DNA of 5,489 nucleotides from Oscillospiraceae bacterium (lineage in GTDB: Bacteria; Bacillota; Clostridia; Oscillospirales; Oscillospiraceae), in the NCBI GenBank assembly GCA_016295225.1, contig JAEDLP010000111.1, positions 1 to 5,489 of the forward strand, written 5' to 3'. This document shows, in pieces, positions 1-5,182 of this stretch; positions within the stretch are counted from its first letter, which is position 1; every line of letters begins with the position of its first letter. The position numbers and the translations under genes are program-made. The notes below the pieces were generated by a model. The model saw only the letters and a program-made list of their open reading frames with translations. It searched no databases and was not told the DNA's origin.

Positions 1-740
1 AGGAGGGCCGGGAGCTGGATCTGAACCAGCGGGTCTATGACTTCATCCACGAGATCGCCGGGGAGGTCAAGACCCGGGAGGGCAACTTTTCCGCCTCCCA
101 GATGATGGAGCGGTTTCTGTTCCCCACCCAGCTCCAGGGACAGCCCATCGGAAAGCTCTCCGGCGGCGAGCGGCGGCGGCTCTACCTGCTGTCCGTTCTC
201 ATGGAGGCCCCCAACATCCTCCTGCTGGACGAGCCCACCAACGATCTGGACGTGACCACCCTGGCCATCCTGGAGGAGTATCTGGAGACCTTCCCCGGGG
301 CGGTCATCGCTGTGTCCCACGACCGGTACTTCCTGGATAAGATGGCCGACCAGATCTTCGAGGTGGGGGAGGGGGGAACCATCCGCCGCTTCGTGGGCAA
401 CTATTCCGACTACCTGGAGAAACGCCGCCAGGAGGAGCGGAACCAGGAAAAGGCCGAGAAAAAGGAAAAGACGGCCCGGCAGGAGAAGCCCACCCGCCAG
501 AAAAAGCTGAAATTCACCTTCAAGGAGCAACACGAGTTCGACACCATCGAGGACGACATCGCTGCCCTGGAGGGGAAGATTACCCAGGTGGAGGAGGCCA
601 TGTCCGCCGCCGGCAGCGACTATGTGAAGCTCCAGGAGCTGACCGAGCAGCAGACCGCCCTGACGGCCCAGCTGGAGGAAAAGATGGACCGGTGGGTCTA
701 CCTCACCGATCTGGCCGAGCGCATCGCCGCCCAGGAATAA
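1..740 (+). CDS. ABC-F family ATPase, Uup/YfmR-like (C-terminal part, 5' end outside window)
   Basis: The reading frame is open from the left edge (first full codon at 3) to the TAA at 738-740, giving 245 visible residues. They start inside the second ATP-binding cassette. The signature motif LSGGE is at visible residues 52-56, Walker B with D-loop (ILLLDEPTNDLD) at 72-83, and the H-loop SHDR at 105-108. The Walker A motif lies upstream and is not seen. A charged, Lys/Glu-rich linker (about 125-160) leads into a predicted coiled-coil C-terminal domain (about 160-245), the arrangement of Uup and YfmR. ABC-F proteins have no membrane domain; they act on ribosomes, and Uup/YfmR types are linked to relief of stalled translation. 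An antibiotic-resistance ABC-F is less likely given this C-terminal domain, but the missing N-terminal half prevents a firm subfamily call. It converges on ribH and shares a hairpin with it. Confidence 0.93.
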   Translation, partial: EGRELDLNQRVYDFIHEIAGEVKTREGNFSASQMMERFLFPTQLQGQPIGKLSGGERRRLYLLSVLMEAPNILLLDEPTNDLDVTTLAILEEYLETFPGAVIAVSHDRYFLDKMADQIFEVGEGGTIRRFVGNYSDYLEKRRQEERNQEKAEKKEKTARQEKPTRQKKLKFTFKEQHEFDTIEDDIAALEGKITQVEEAMSAAGSDYVKLQELTEQQTALTAQLEEKMDRWVYLTDLAERIAAQE

Positions 741-745
741 ACAAT

Positions 746-781
746 CAGCCGCCGCATCCGTTTTTTTGGATGCGGCGGCTG
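746..781 (-). terminator. intrinsic terminator of the riboflavin operon, possibly bidirectional
   Basis: A perfect 14-bp stem (746-759 with 768-781, CAGCCGCCGCATCC and its complement) closes an 8-nt loop. It lies 15 nt after the ribH stop and 5 nt after the ABC-F stop. On the minus strand the stem is followed by ATTGTTTATT, a fair U-rich tail, so it should end the rib transcript. On the plus strand the tail is TTCTATCCT, which is poorer, so termination of the ABC-F transcript is likely but less certain. Confidence 0.85.
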
Positions 782-796
782 TTCTATCCTGTGTGG

Positions 797-1267
797 TTAT
801 GCGTCGATGTCGTGGATCAGGTTGACCATCTCCACAGCGCCCAGGGCGCAGTCATAGCCCTTGTTGCCTGCCTTGGTGCCGGCCCGCTCAATGGCCTGCT
901 CGATGGTGTCGGTGGTGACCACGCCGAACATCACAGGCACGTCGCTGGCCAGGGAGACCTGGGCGATGCCCTTGGCCACCTCGTTGCACACCAGGTCATA
1001 GTGGCTGGTGCTGCCCCGGATGACGGCGCCCAGGCAGATGACGGCGTCGTACTTGCCGCTCTTGGCCATCTTGCCGGCGATGAGGGGGATTTCAAAGGCG
1101 CCGGGGACCCAGGCCACCTTGATGTCATCCTCGCTGACCCCGTGGCGGAGCAGGCCGTCCATAGCCCCACCCAGGAGCTTGGAGGTGATGAACTCGTTGA
1201 AACGGGCGGCGACGATGCCCACCTTCATGTTATTTTTTGCTACCAGGCTGCCTTCAAAGGTTTTCAT
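797..1267 (-). CDS. ribH: 6,7-dimethyl-8-ribityllumazine synthase
   Basis: The enzyme condenses 5-amino-6-ribitylamino-uracil with 3,4-dihydroxy-2-butanone 4-phosphate to give 6,7-dimethyl-8-ribityllumazine, the penultimate step to riboflavin. It normally assembles into pentamers or 60-subunit capsids in the cytoplasm. The 156-residue length is usual. Family motifs are RFN at 22-24 (Phe23 stacks on the pyrimidine), VPGAFEIP at 54-61, GAVIRGST at 80-87, the catalytic His89 in HYD, GVVTTDTIEQA at 115-125 and Arg128 for phosphate binding. The ATG at 1265-1267 has AAGGAGG (1277-1283) 9 nt upstream. It is the last gene of the operon, 38 nt after ribBA, and ends just before the hairpin at 746-781. 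Nothing is missing from the active site. Confidence 0.97.
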   Translation of the reverse strand: MKTFEGSLVAKNNMKVGIVAARFNEFITSKLLGGAMDGLLRHGVSEDDIKVAWVPGAFEIPLIAGKMAKSGKYDAVICLGAVIRGSTSHYDLVCNEVAKGIAQVSLASDVPVMFGVVTTDTIEQAIERAGTKAGNKGYDCALGAVEMVNLIHDIDA

Positions 1268-1305
1268 GGAAATGTTCCTCCTTAAATCTATGGTTCTGTG
1301 TTGGA

Positions 1306-2505
1306 TTAATAGTCGAGAATGTGGCCCATCTTCTTCTGCTTGGTCTGCAGGTAGAAGAGGTCGTGGGCGGTGGCGGCCATCTGGATGGGCACCCGCTCCT
1401 GGATGGACATGCCGAAGTCAGAGAGCTGATAGACCTTGTCGGGGTTGTTGGTCAGCAGGCGCAGGGTCTTGGCTCCCAGATCCCGGAGGATCTGAGCGCC
1501 GATGTAGTATTCCCGCAGGTCACCGGCGAAGCCCAGGGCCAGGTTGGCCTCCAGGGTGTCCATGCCGGTGTCCTGGAGCTCGTAGGCCCGCAGCTTGTTG
1601 ATGAGGCCGATGCCCCGGCCCTCCTGGCGCATGTAGAGCATGATACCCCGCCCTTCCTTCTCAATCTGGGCCATGGCGGCGGCGAACTGCTGGCCGCAGT
1701 CGCAGCGCAGGGAGCCGAAGGTGTCGCCGGTGAGGCACTCGGAGTGGACCCGGCAGAGGATGTCCTGACCGTTGCCGATGTCCCCCTTCACCAGAGCCAC
1801 GTGGTGCTGGCCGTTGATCTTGTTCACATAGCCGTAGGCGGTGAAGTCGCCGTACTTGGTGGGCATCTTGGTGACGGTGACCCGCTCCACCAGGACTTCG
1901 TGGCGCTTCCGATAGGCCTGGAGGTCCTTGATGGTGATGAAGGTCAGGCCCCACTTCTTGGCCAGCTCGATGAGCTCGGGGGTGCGCATCATGGTGCCGT
2001 CCTCCCGCATGATCTCGCAGCACAGGCCGCACTGCTTCAGGCCGGCCAGACGGAGCAGATCCACGGTGGCCTCGGTGTGGCCGTTGCGCTCCAGGACGCC
2101 GTTCTCCTTGGCCAGCAGGGGGAACATGTGGCCGGGGCGGCGGAAGTCCTCGGGCTTGGCCCCCTCCTCCACGCACTTCATGGCGGTGATGGAGCGCTCG
2201 GCGGCGGAGATACCGGTGGTGGTGTCCACGTGGTCGATGGACACGGTGAAGGCGGTCTCATGGTTGTCGGTGTTCCGGGTGACCATCTGGGGGAACTGGA
2301 GCTTCCGAACGTACTCCTCGGACATGGGCATGCAGATGAGGCCCTTGCCGTGGGTGGCCATGAAGTTGATGTTGGCGGTGGTGGCGAACTCTGCGGCGCA
2401 GATGAAGTCGCCCTCGTTTTCCCGATCTGGGTCGTCGGTGCAGAGGATGATTTTGCCGTTTCTCAGGTCCTCCAGGGCCTCTTCTACCGTGTTGAACTGG
2501 AACAT
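1306..2505 (-). CDS. ribBA: bifunctional 3,4-dihydroxy-2-butanone-4-phosphate synthase / GTP cyclohydrolase II
   Basis: This fusion starts both branches of riboflavin synthesis. The N-terminal domain (about 1-200) turns ribulose 5-phosphate into 3,4-dihydroxy-2-butanone 4-phosphate. The C-terminal domain (about 205-399) opens the ring of GTP to give the first pyrimidine intermediate, with release of formate and pyrophosphate. DHBP synthase motifs are DDPDRENEGD at 24-33 (acidic metal-binding loop), THGKGLICMP at 51-60, RPGHMFPL at 123-130, His143 in HTEATVDLLRLAGL and Glu164 in CCEIM. GTP cyclohydrolase II motifs are the zinc cysteines C257, C268 and C270, YMRQEGRGIGL at 291-301, Tyr308 in RAYELQD and LLTNNP at 350-355. 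The 399-residue length is normal for the Firmicute fusion. AAGGAG at 2516-2521 lies 10 nt before the ATG. The gene begins 24 nt after ribE stops. Both halves look catalytically intact. Confidence 0.97.
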   Translation of the reverse strand: MFQFNTVEEALEDLRNGKIILCTDDPDRENEGDFICAAEFATTANINFMATHGKGLICMPMSEEYVRKLQFPQMVTRNTDNHETAFTVSIDHVDTTTGISAAERSITAMKCVEEGAKPEDFRRPGHMFPLLAKENGVLERNGHTEATVDLLRLAGLKQCGLCCEIMREDGTMMRTPELIELAKKWGLTFITIKDLQAYRKRHEVLVERVTVTKMPTKYGDFTAYGYVNKINGQHHVALVKGDIGNGQDILCRVHSECLTGDTFGSLRCDCGQQFAAAMAQIEKEGRGIMLYMRQEGRGIGLINKLRAYELQDTGMDTLEANLALGFAGDLREYYIGAQILRDLGAKTLRLLTNNPDKVYQLSDFGMSIQERVPIQMAATAHDLFYLQTKQKKMGHILDY

Positions 2506-2529
2506 GATGGGAAGTCTCCTTTCTGTATC

Positions 2530-3183
2530 TCAATAGCCGTACCGGGATAAAAACTCCCGGGTGATGTTGGATGTGGGTCGTTGGGTGGGCTGCGCCTGGG
2601 GGGTCAGGAGCTTTTCCACGTATTTGCCGATGATGTCGGTCTCCAGGTTCACCGTGTCTCCGGGCTTTCGGTCCTGGAGGACGGTGACCGCCACCGTGTG
2701 GGGGATGGCGGAGATGGAGAAGTCGGCGTCGGTGACTTTGGCCACCGTCAGGCTGATGCCGTCGATGGTGATGGAACCCTTCTCCACCACATAGCGCAGG
2801 ACCTCGGGGGAGGCCCCGATGGTGTACCAGATGGCGTTGTCGTCCTTCCGGGTCTGGAGGACGGTACCTACCCCGTCCACGTGGCCGGCTACGATGTGTC
2901 CGCCGAAGCGGCCGTTGGCCGCCATGGCCCGCTCCAGGTTGACCCGGCTGCCCGGCCGGAGATTGGCCAGGGAGGAGCGGTTCAGGGTCTCGTGCATCAC
3001 GTCGGCGGTGAAGGTGGTGGGGGTGAAGGAGGTGGCCGTCAGGCACACCCCGTTGACGGCGATGCTGTCGCCGATGTGGACGTCCTCCAGAACCACCTGG
3101 GCCTGGATCTCCAGGACCGCGCTGCTGGCTCCCTTGCGGATGCTCTTGATGACGCCCATCTCTTCCACGATGCCTGTAAACAT
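2530..3183 (-). CDS. ribE: riboflavin synthase alpha chain
   Basis: It catalyses the dismutation of two 6,7-dimethyl-8-ribityllumazine molecules into riboflavin and the pyrimidine precursor, the final step of the pathway. It is a 217-residue protein built of two similar beta barrels (about 1-88 and 98-187), usually a cytoplasmic trimer. It starts with the family hallmark MFTGIVEE. Barrel 1 carries GDSIAVNGVCLT (38-49, with Cys47) and barrel 2 carries GGHIVAGHVDG (94-104, with His101), KGSITIDGISLTV (135-147) and IPHT (160-163). The last barrel strand is followed by NLETDIIGKYVEKLL, and then by a Pro/Gln/Thr-rich tail of about 24 residues ending FLSRYGY. The ATG overlaps the ribD stop as TGATG, with GAGGTGG (3191-3197) 7 nt upstream inside ribD, so translational coupling is likely. 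The gene is also called ribC in some species. Confidence 0.96.
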   Translation of the reverse strand: MFTGIVEEMGVIKSIRKGASSAVLEIQAQVVLEDVHIGDSIAVNGVCLTATSFTPTTFTADVMHETLNRSSLANLRPGSRVNLERAMAANGRFGGHIVAGHVDGVGTVLQTRKDDNAIWYTIGASPEVLRYVVEKGSITIDGISLTVAKVTDADFSISAIPHTVAVTVLQDRKPGDTVNLETDIIGKYVEKLLTPQAQPTQRPTSNITREFLSRYGY

Positions 3184-4271
3184 CAGCCGTCCACCTCGCT
3201 TTCCATGAGAAAATCTTCACCCAGCCGGGTGAGCTTGGTTTTTTTCAGCCGAACTGCCTGATCCGGGTGGGGGAAGCCCTGTCCGCCGATGGGGGACTTG
3301 GCGGTCTCGCCGCCCAGCAGCTTGGGGGCCACGTAGGCCTGGACTTTGTTGACCACGCCGCTCTCCAACGCGGCCCAGTGGAGCTGAGCGCCGCCTTCGA
3401 TGAGGACGCTGTCCACCTCTTCCTTTCCTAGCCGCTCCATGAGGGCGGCCAGATCCACCCGGCCGTTCTTTGCCGGGAGGGTCCAGACCTGGACGCCCAG
3501 ATTCTCGTAGGGCTTCCGCTTGGCCGGGTCGCTCTCGCAGGTGGCGATGAGGGTGGGGATCTCCTGGGCGGTCTGGACCACCTGGGCAGTGAGGGGGGTA
3601 CGCAGGTGGGTGTCGCAGACGATGCGGAGGGGATTCCGTCCGCCCTCAATGCGGCAGGTGAGCTGCGGGTCGTCGGCCAGGACGGTACCGACCCCTACCA
3701 TAATGGCCCGGTAGCGGCCTCGTTGGGTGTGGACATGGCGGCGGGCTTCCTCGCCGGTGATCCACTGGGACTGCCCTGTGTAGGCGGCCAGCTTTCCGTC
3801 CAGGGTCATGGCGTACTTCAGGACCACATAGGGGGTCTTGGTCCTGATGTAGTGGAAGAACACGTCGTTGAGGGCGGTGCAGGCTTCTTCCAGCACGTGT
3901 TCCGTGACGTCCACCCCGGCGGCCCGGAGGATGTCCAGGCCCTTGCCCGCCACCTGGGGATTGGGGTCGCCGGAGCCCACCACCACCCGGGCAATGCCCG
4001 CCTCCAGGATGGCGTCGGTGCAGGGGGGCTGGCGGCCGTGGTGACAGCAGGGCTCCAGGGTCACGTACATGGTGGCGCCCCTGGGATCTTCGGTGCAGGC
4101 GGCCAGGGCGGCCCGCTCCGCGTGGAGATCGCCGCATTTGGCGTGGTACCCCTGGGCGATGATCCGGCCGTCCTTCACCACGACGGCCCCCACCATGGGG
4201 TTGGGGCTGGTCCAGCCCCGGCCTTTTTGGGCCAGGTCTAAGGCTGTCTGCATGTAGGTCGTATCAGTCAT
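3183..4271 (-). CDS. ribD: bifunctional diaminohydroxyphosphoribosylaminopyrimidine deaminase / 5-amino-6-(5-phosphoribosylamino)uracil reductase
   Basis: It carries out the second and third steps of the GTP branch: deamination of the pyrimidine ring, then NADPH-dependent reduction of the ribose side chain. From the ATG at 4269-4271 it has 362 residues, usual for RibD. The N-terminal zinc deaminase domain (about 1-145) has NPMVGAVVV (24-32), the HAE motif at 50-52 with His50 as ligand and Glu52 as proton shuttle, and P-C-C-H-H-G-R-Q-P-P-C at 74-84 with zinc ligands Cys75 and Cys84. The reductase domain (about 147-362) has KYAMTLDGKLA (152-162), GVGTVLADDPQLT (193-205), EGGAQLH (292-298) and PKLLGG (316-321). 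The start is fixed by GGAGGT 7 nt upstream; a longer in-frame TTG start at 4295 would run through that site and into the terminator's U run. It is the first gene of the operon. Confidence 0.97.
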   Translation of the reverse strand: MTDTTYMQTALDLAQKGRGWTSPNPMVGAVVVKDGRIIAQGYHAKCGDLHAERAALAACTEDPRGATMYVTLEPCCHHGRQPPCTDAILEAGIARVVVGSGDPNPQVAGKGLDILRAAGVDVTEHVLEEACTALNDVFFHYIRTKTPYVVLKYAMTLDGKLAAYTGQSQWITGEEARRHVHTQRGRYRAIMVGVGTVLADDPQLTCRIEGGRNPLRIVCDTHLRTPLTAQVVQTAQEIPTLIATCESDPAKRKPYENLGVQVWTLPAKNGRVDLAALMERLGKEEVDSVLIEGGAQLHWAALESGVVNKVQAYVAPKLLGGETAKSPIGGQGFPHPDQAVRLKKTKLTRLGEDFLMESEVDG

Positions 4272-4278
4272 TAGGAAC

Positions 4279-4284
4279 ACCTCC
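4279..4284 (-). promoter_or_regulatory. ribosome binding site of ribD
   Basis: On the minus strand GGAGGT is followed by a 7-nt spacer and the ATG at 4269-4271. It lies just after the second terminator, so it appears only on read-through transcripts. It decides the start of ribD against the upstream in-frame TTG. Confidence 0.85.
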
Positions 4285-4293
4285 GGGGAAAAC

Positions 4294-4325
4294 AAAAAAG
4301 CGCTCTGAATCGGTCTTCAGAGCGC
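4294..4325 (-). terminator. second (promoter-distal) intrinsic terminator in the rib leader
   Basis: Read on the minus strand, a perfect 10-bp stem GCGCTCTGAA / TTCAGAGCGC (4325-4316 with 4309-4300) closes a 6-nt loop and is followed directly by six T residues (4299-4294). It ends 22 nt before the ribD ATG. Its 5' arm is also complementary to part of the FMN aptamer (see findings), so it may be riboswitch-controlled rather than a simple back-up. Confidence 0.88.
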
Positions 4326-4361
4326 ACTTCAACAGCACAGGGGCAGCATCTGCCTGCCAAC

Positions 4362-4392
4362 AAAAAACTCTGGAATTGCAAAAATTCCAGAG
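4362..4392 (-). terminator. first (promoter-proximal) intrinsic terminator, FMN riboswitch expression platform
   Basis: Read on the minus strand, a perfect 10-bp stem CTCTGGAATT / AATTCCAGAG (4392-4383 with 4377-4368) closes the loop TTTGC and runs into six T residues (4367-4362). It lies about 50 nt after the aptamer. Its 5' arm can pair instead with the aptamer's P5 segment at 4472-4484, giving mutually exclusive terminator and antiterminator folds. With FMN bound the aptamer keeps that segment, the terminator should form, and the operon is off. Confidence 0.9.
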
Positions 4393-4440
4393 CAAAGTAC
4401 AGCAAAAACAGACGCAGACATACCTGCGAATCGATCCTGT

Positions 4441-4553
4441 CAATCTTCTCCCATCCAGACTGTAACTGTCGGCTCCGGAATTTCACCGGGATCATGCCTT
4501 TCGGCTCGCGGGCTTTACCGCCGGTAGGGACTTTCACCCTGCCCTGAAGATCG
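4441..4553 (-). ncRNA. FMN riboswitch (RFN element)
   Basis: The minus strand matches the RFN consensus from end to end. Closing stem P1 pairs CGATCTTC (4553-4546) with GAAGATTG (4448-4441). Conserved blocks follow in order: AGGGCAGGGTGAAAGTCCC (P2 hairpin), CTACCGGCGGTAAAGCCCGC (P3), a short variable stem with a GAAA loop (GCCGAAAGGC), ATCCCGGTGAAATTCCGG (P5) and AGCCGACAGTTACAGTCTGG leading to ATGGGAGAAG (P6 and return to P1). The variable arm is short, but no conserved block is missing. FMN binding to this aptamer class is established. Here it lies about 13 nt after the predicted transcription start and 169 nt ahead of ribD, and it must control the whole ribD-E-BA-H operon. Confidence 0.97.
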
Positions 4554-4572
4554 TGTTCAATTTTCGTTTATT

Positions 4573-4601
4573 ACCCTACTCTTTCCCAGGAGTCTTGTCA
4601 A
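4573..4601 (-). promoter_or_regulatory. promoter of the riboflavin operon
   Basis: On the minus strand a perfect -35 box TTGACA (4601-4596) is followed by a 17-nt spacer and the -10 box TAGGGT (4578-4573), which keeps the three most conserved -10 positions (T, A and final T). Transcription should start near 4566, about 13 nt before the riboswitch. An A+T-rich tract at about 4611-4625 lies just upstream of the -35 box and could help polymerase binding. Confidence 0.8.
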
Positions 4602-4694
4602 GGGGTTTCGACTGATTTTTTGAAAAGTGTGGAAAAAGCACAAAAGAATATAGGAACGATGAGATGATTTTGATGAGCTAGACAAGAAGAATCG
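4602..4694. other. intergenic stretch between the HxlR gene and the rib promoter
   Basis: This is A+T-richer than the genes around it. I see no ORF with a ribosome binding site, no strong hairpin and no second promoter. The only symmetry is a 4-bp TGTG/CACA stem at 4628-4642, too weak to call a terminator. The end of the hxlR-type transcript is therefore unexplained. Confidence 0.5.
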
Positions 4695-5027
4695 TCACAG
4701 TCGGTGGTTATCTCCCCATTCGCACATCCCGTCCAGAATGGGGATCAGGGACTGACCCCGCTCTGTAAGACTGTATTCTACTTTGGGCGGGATCTGAGGA
4801 TATTCCTCCCGGTGGACCAACTGGTCAGCCTCCAATTCCTTCAGGGTGGTGCTAAGGGTCTTGTAGGAGATGCCGCCGATGTACCGCTTTATTTCGTTAA
4901 AACGCACTACACCGAACTCCATAAGGGTGTAGAGAATGGTCATTTTGTACTTTCCGCTGATGAGAGATAGGGTGTAGTTGAAGCCTGTAGTTTCCAGGCT
5001 CTCTTGGGAAATGCAGCGTTCAATCAT
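4695..5027 (-). CDS. HxlR-family winged helix-turn-helix transcriptional regulator
   Basis: A 110-residue protein, the usual size of the family. It has an N-terminal helix with Cys5, the motif GKYKMTILYTLM (25-36), VRFNEIKRYIGGISYKTLSTTLKELEADQLV (41-71: helix-turn-helix with its recognition helix), the wing EYPQIPPKVEYSLTERGQSL (75-94), and a C-terminal dimer helix ending CEWGD. HxlR proteins bind DNA as dimers, and several sense aldehydes, quinones or other electrophiles through an N-terminal cysteine (YodB, CatR, HypR). Cys5 and Cys102 lie close to the YodB cysteine positions, so redox sensing is possible but unproven. The start is the ATG at 5025-5027, with AAGGAG (5036-5041) 8 nt upstream; a longer TTG-started frame begins inside the -35 box and is rejected. 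The gene is divergent from a TauE/SafE transporter, its most likely target. The physiological signal cannot be read from sequence. Confidence 0.93.
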   Translation of the reverse strand: MIERCISQESLETTGFNYTLSLISGKYKMTILYTLMEFGVVRFNEIKRYIGGISYKTLSTTLKELEADQLVHREEYPQIPPKVEYSLTERGQSLIPILDGMCEWGDNHRL

Positions 5028-5046
5028 GGTATGCTCTCCTTTTGGT

Positions 5047-5073
5047 AAGTACCACACTTTTATGTGCGTACTT
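5047..5073. promoter_or_regulatory. candidate HxlR operator (inverted repeat)
   Basis: AAGTACCACA (5047-5056) is mirrored by TGTG-C-GTACTT (5063-5073), an exact 10-bp dyad apart from one extra C in the right arm, around an A+T-rich centre. It lies in the 5' leader of the HxlR gene, about 18-44 nt after the predicted start, and is centred about 52 nt upstream of the predicted transporter start. HxlR-family dimers bind inverted repeats in their own promoter regions. That this protein binds this site is inference. Confidence 0.5.
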
Positions 5074-5076
5074 GTT

Positions 5077-5105
5077 TTCTGTCTCATGTTAGCTAAAATT
5101 ATAAT
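5077..5105 (+). promoter_or_regulatory. candidate promoter of the TauE/SafE gene with a weak -35 region
   Basis: On the plus strand there is a perfect TATAAT at 5100-5105, sharing four bases with the opposing -10 box. At the right spacing (17 nt) the -35 hexamer is TTCTGT (5077-5082), a poor match. Transcription would start near 5112. The lack of a -35 box suits an activated promoter, but the -10 could also be a by-product of the near-palindromic ATTATAAT. Confidence 0.45.
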
Positions 5106-5126
5106 ATCCGCAGCAGAGGAAGTCAA
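5098..5126 (-). promoter_or_regulatory. promoter of the HxlR-family gene
   Basis: On the minus strand the -35 box TTGACT (5126-5121), a 17-nt spacer and a perfect -10 box TATAAT (5103-5098) form a near-consensus sigma-A promoter. Transcription should start near 5091, leaving a leader of about 64 nt that contains the dyad at 5047-5073. Confidence 0.82.
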
Positions 5127-5136
5127 TCCCGGAGAG

Positions 5137-5182
5137 AAAGGAGGAAGGGACCATGGGTATGGAGGGTATGGCAGCAGGATGA
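5137..5182 (+). other. nine-codon upstream ORF with strong ribosome binding site, overlapping the transporter start
   Basis: AAAGGAGG (5137-5144), the best plus-strand ribosome binding site in the region, lies 8 nt before an ATG at 5153. That ATG opens a frame reading MGMEGMAAG and stopping at TGA 5180-5182. The stop overlaps the transporter ATG (5179-5181) as ATGA. It could be a leader peptide that feeds ribosomes to the transporter by coupling, or chance. The transporter ATG has only a weaker site of its own, GGAGGG at 5161-5166, 12 nt away. Confidence 0.35.

Noticed and set aside
1237..2550. Long plus-strand ORF (437 codons) antisense to ribBA
   Set aside because: It mirrors the intact ribBA gene. 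Open antisense frames are expected in G+C-rich genes, and the translation is low-complexity Gly/Val/His/Leu with no recognisable domain or ribosome binding site. The similar plus-strand frames at 692-1285, 2581-3261 and 3606-4241 are rejected for the same reason.
4272..4295. Longer RibD start at an in-frame TTG (4295)
   Set aside because: The extension would translate the ribosome binding site itself and begin in the U run of terminator 2. The ATG at 4271 has an ideal GGAGGT 7 nt upstream and gives the normal RibD N-terminus.
4271..4537. Minus-strand 88-codon ORF across the rib leader
   Set aside because: It lies over the FMN aptamer and both terminators. The sequence is explained by RNA structure, and no domain is recognisable.
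4628..4642. Possible terminator of the HxlR-type gene (TGTG/CACA stem)
   Set aside because: The stem is only 4 bp with a 7-nt loop, and the tail is a short mixed C/T run. It is too weak to call.
5028..5126. N-terminal extension of the HxlR-type protein from a TTG at 5126
   Set aside because: The TTG belongs to the -35 box, and the extension covers the -10 box, operator dyad and ribosome binding site. The ATG at 5027 has AAGGAG 8 nt away and gives the family's usual 110 residues.
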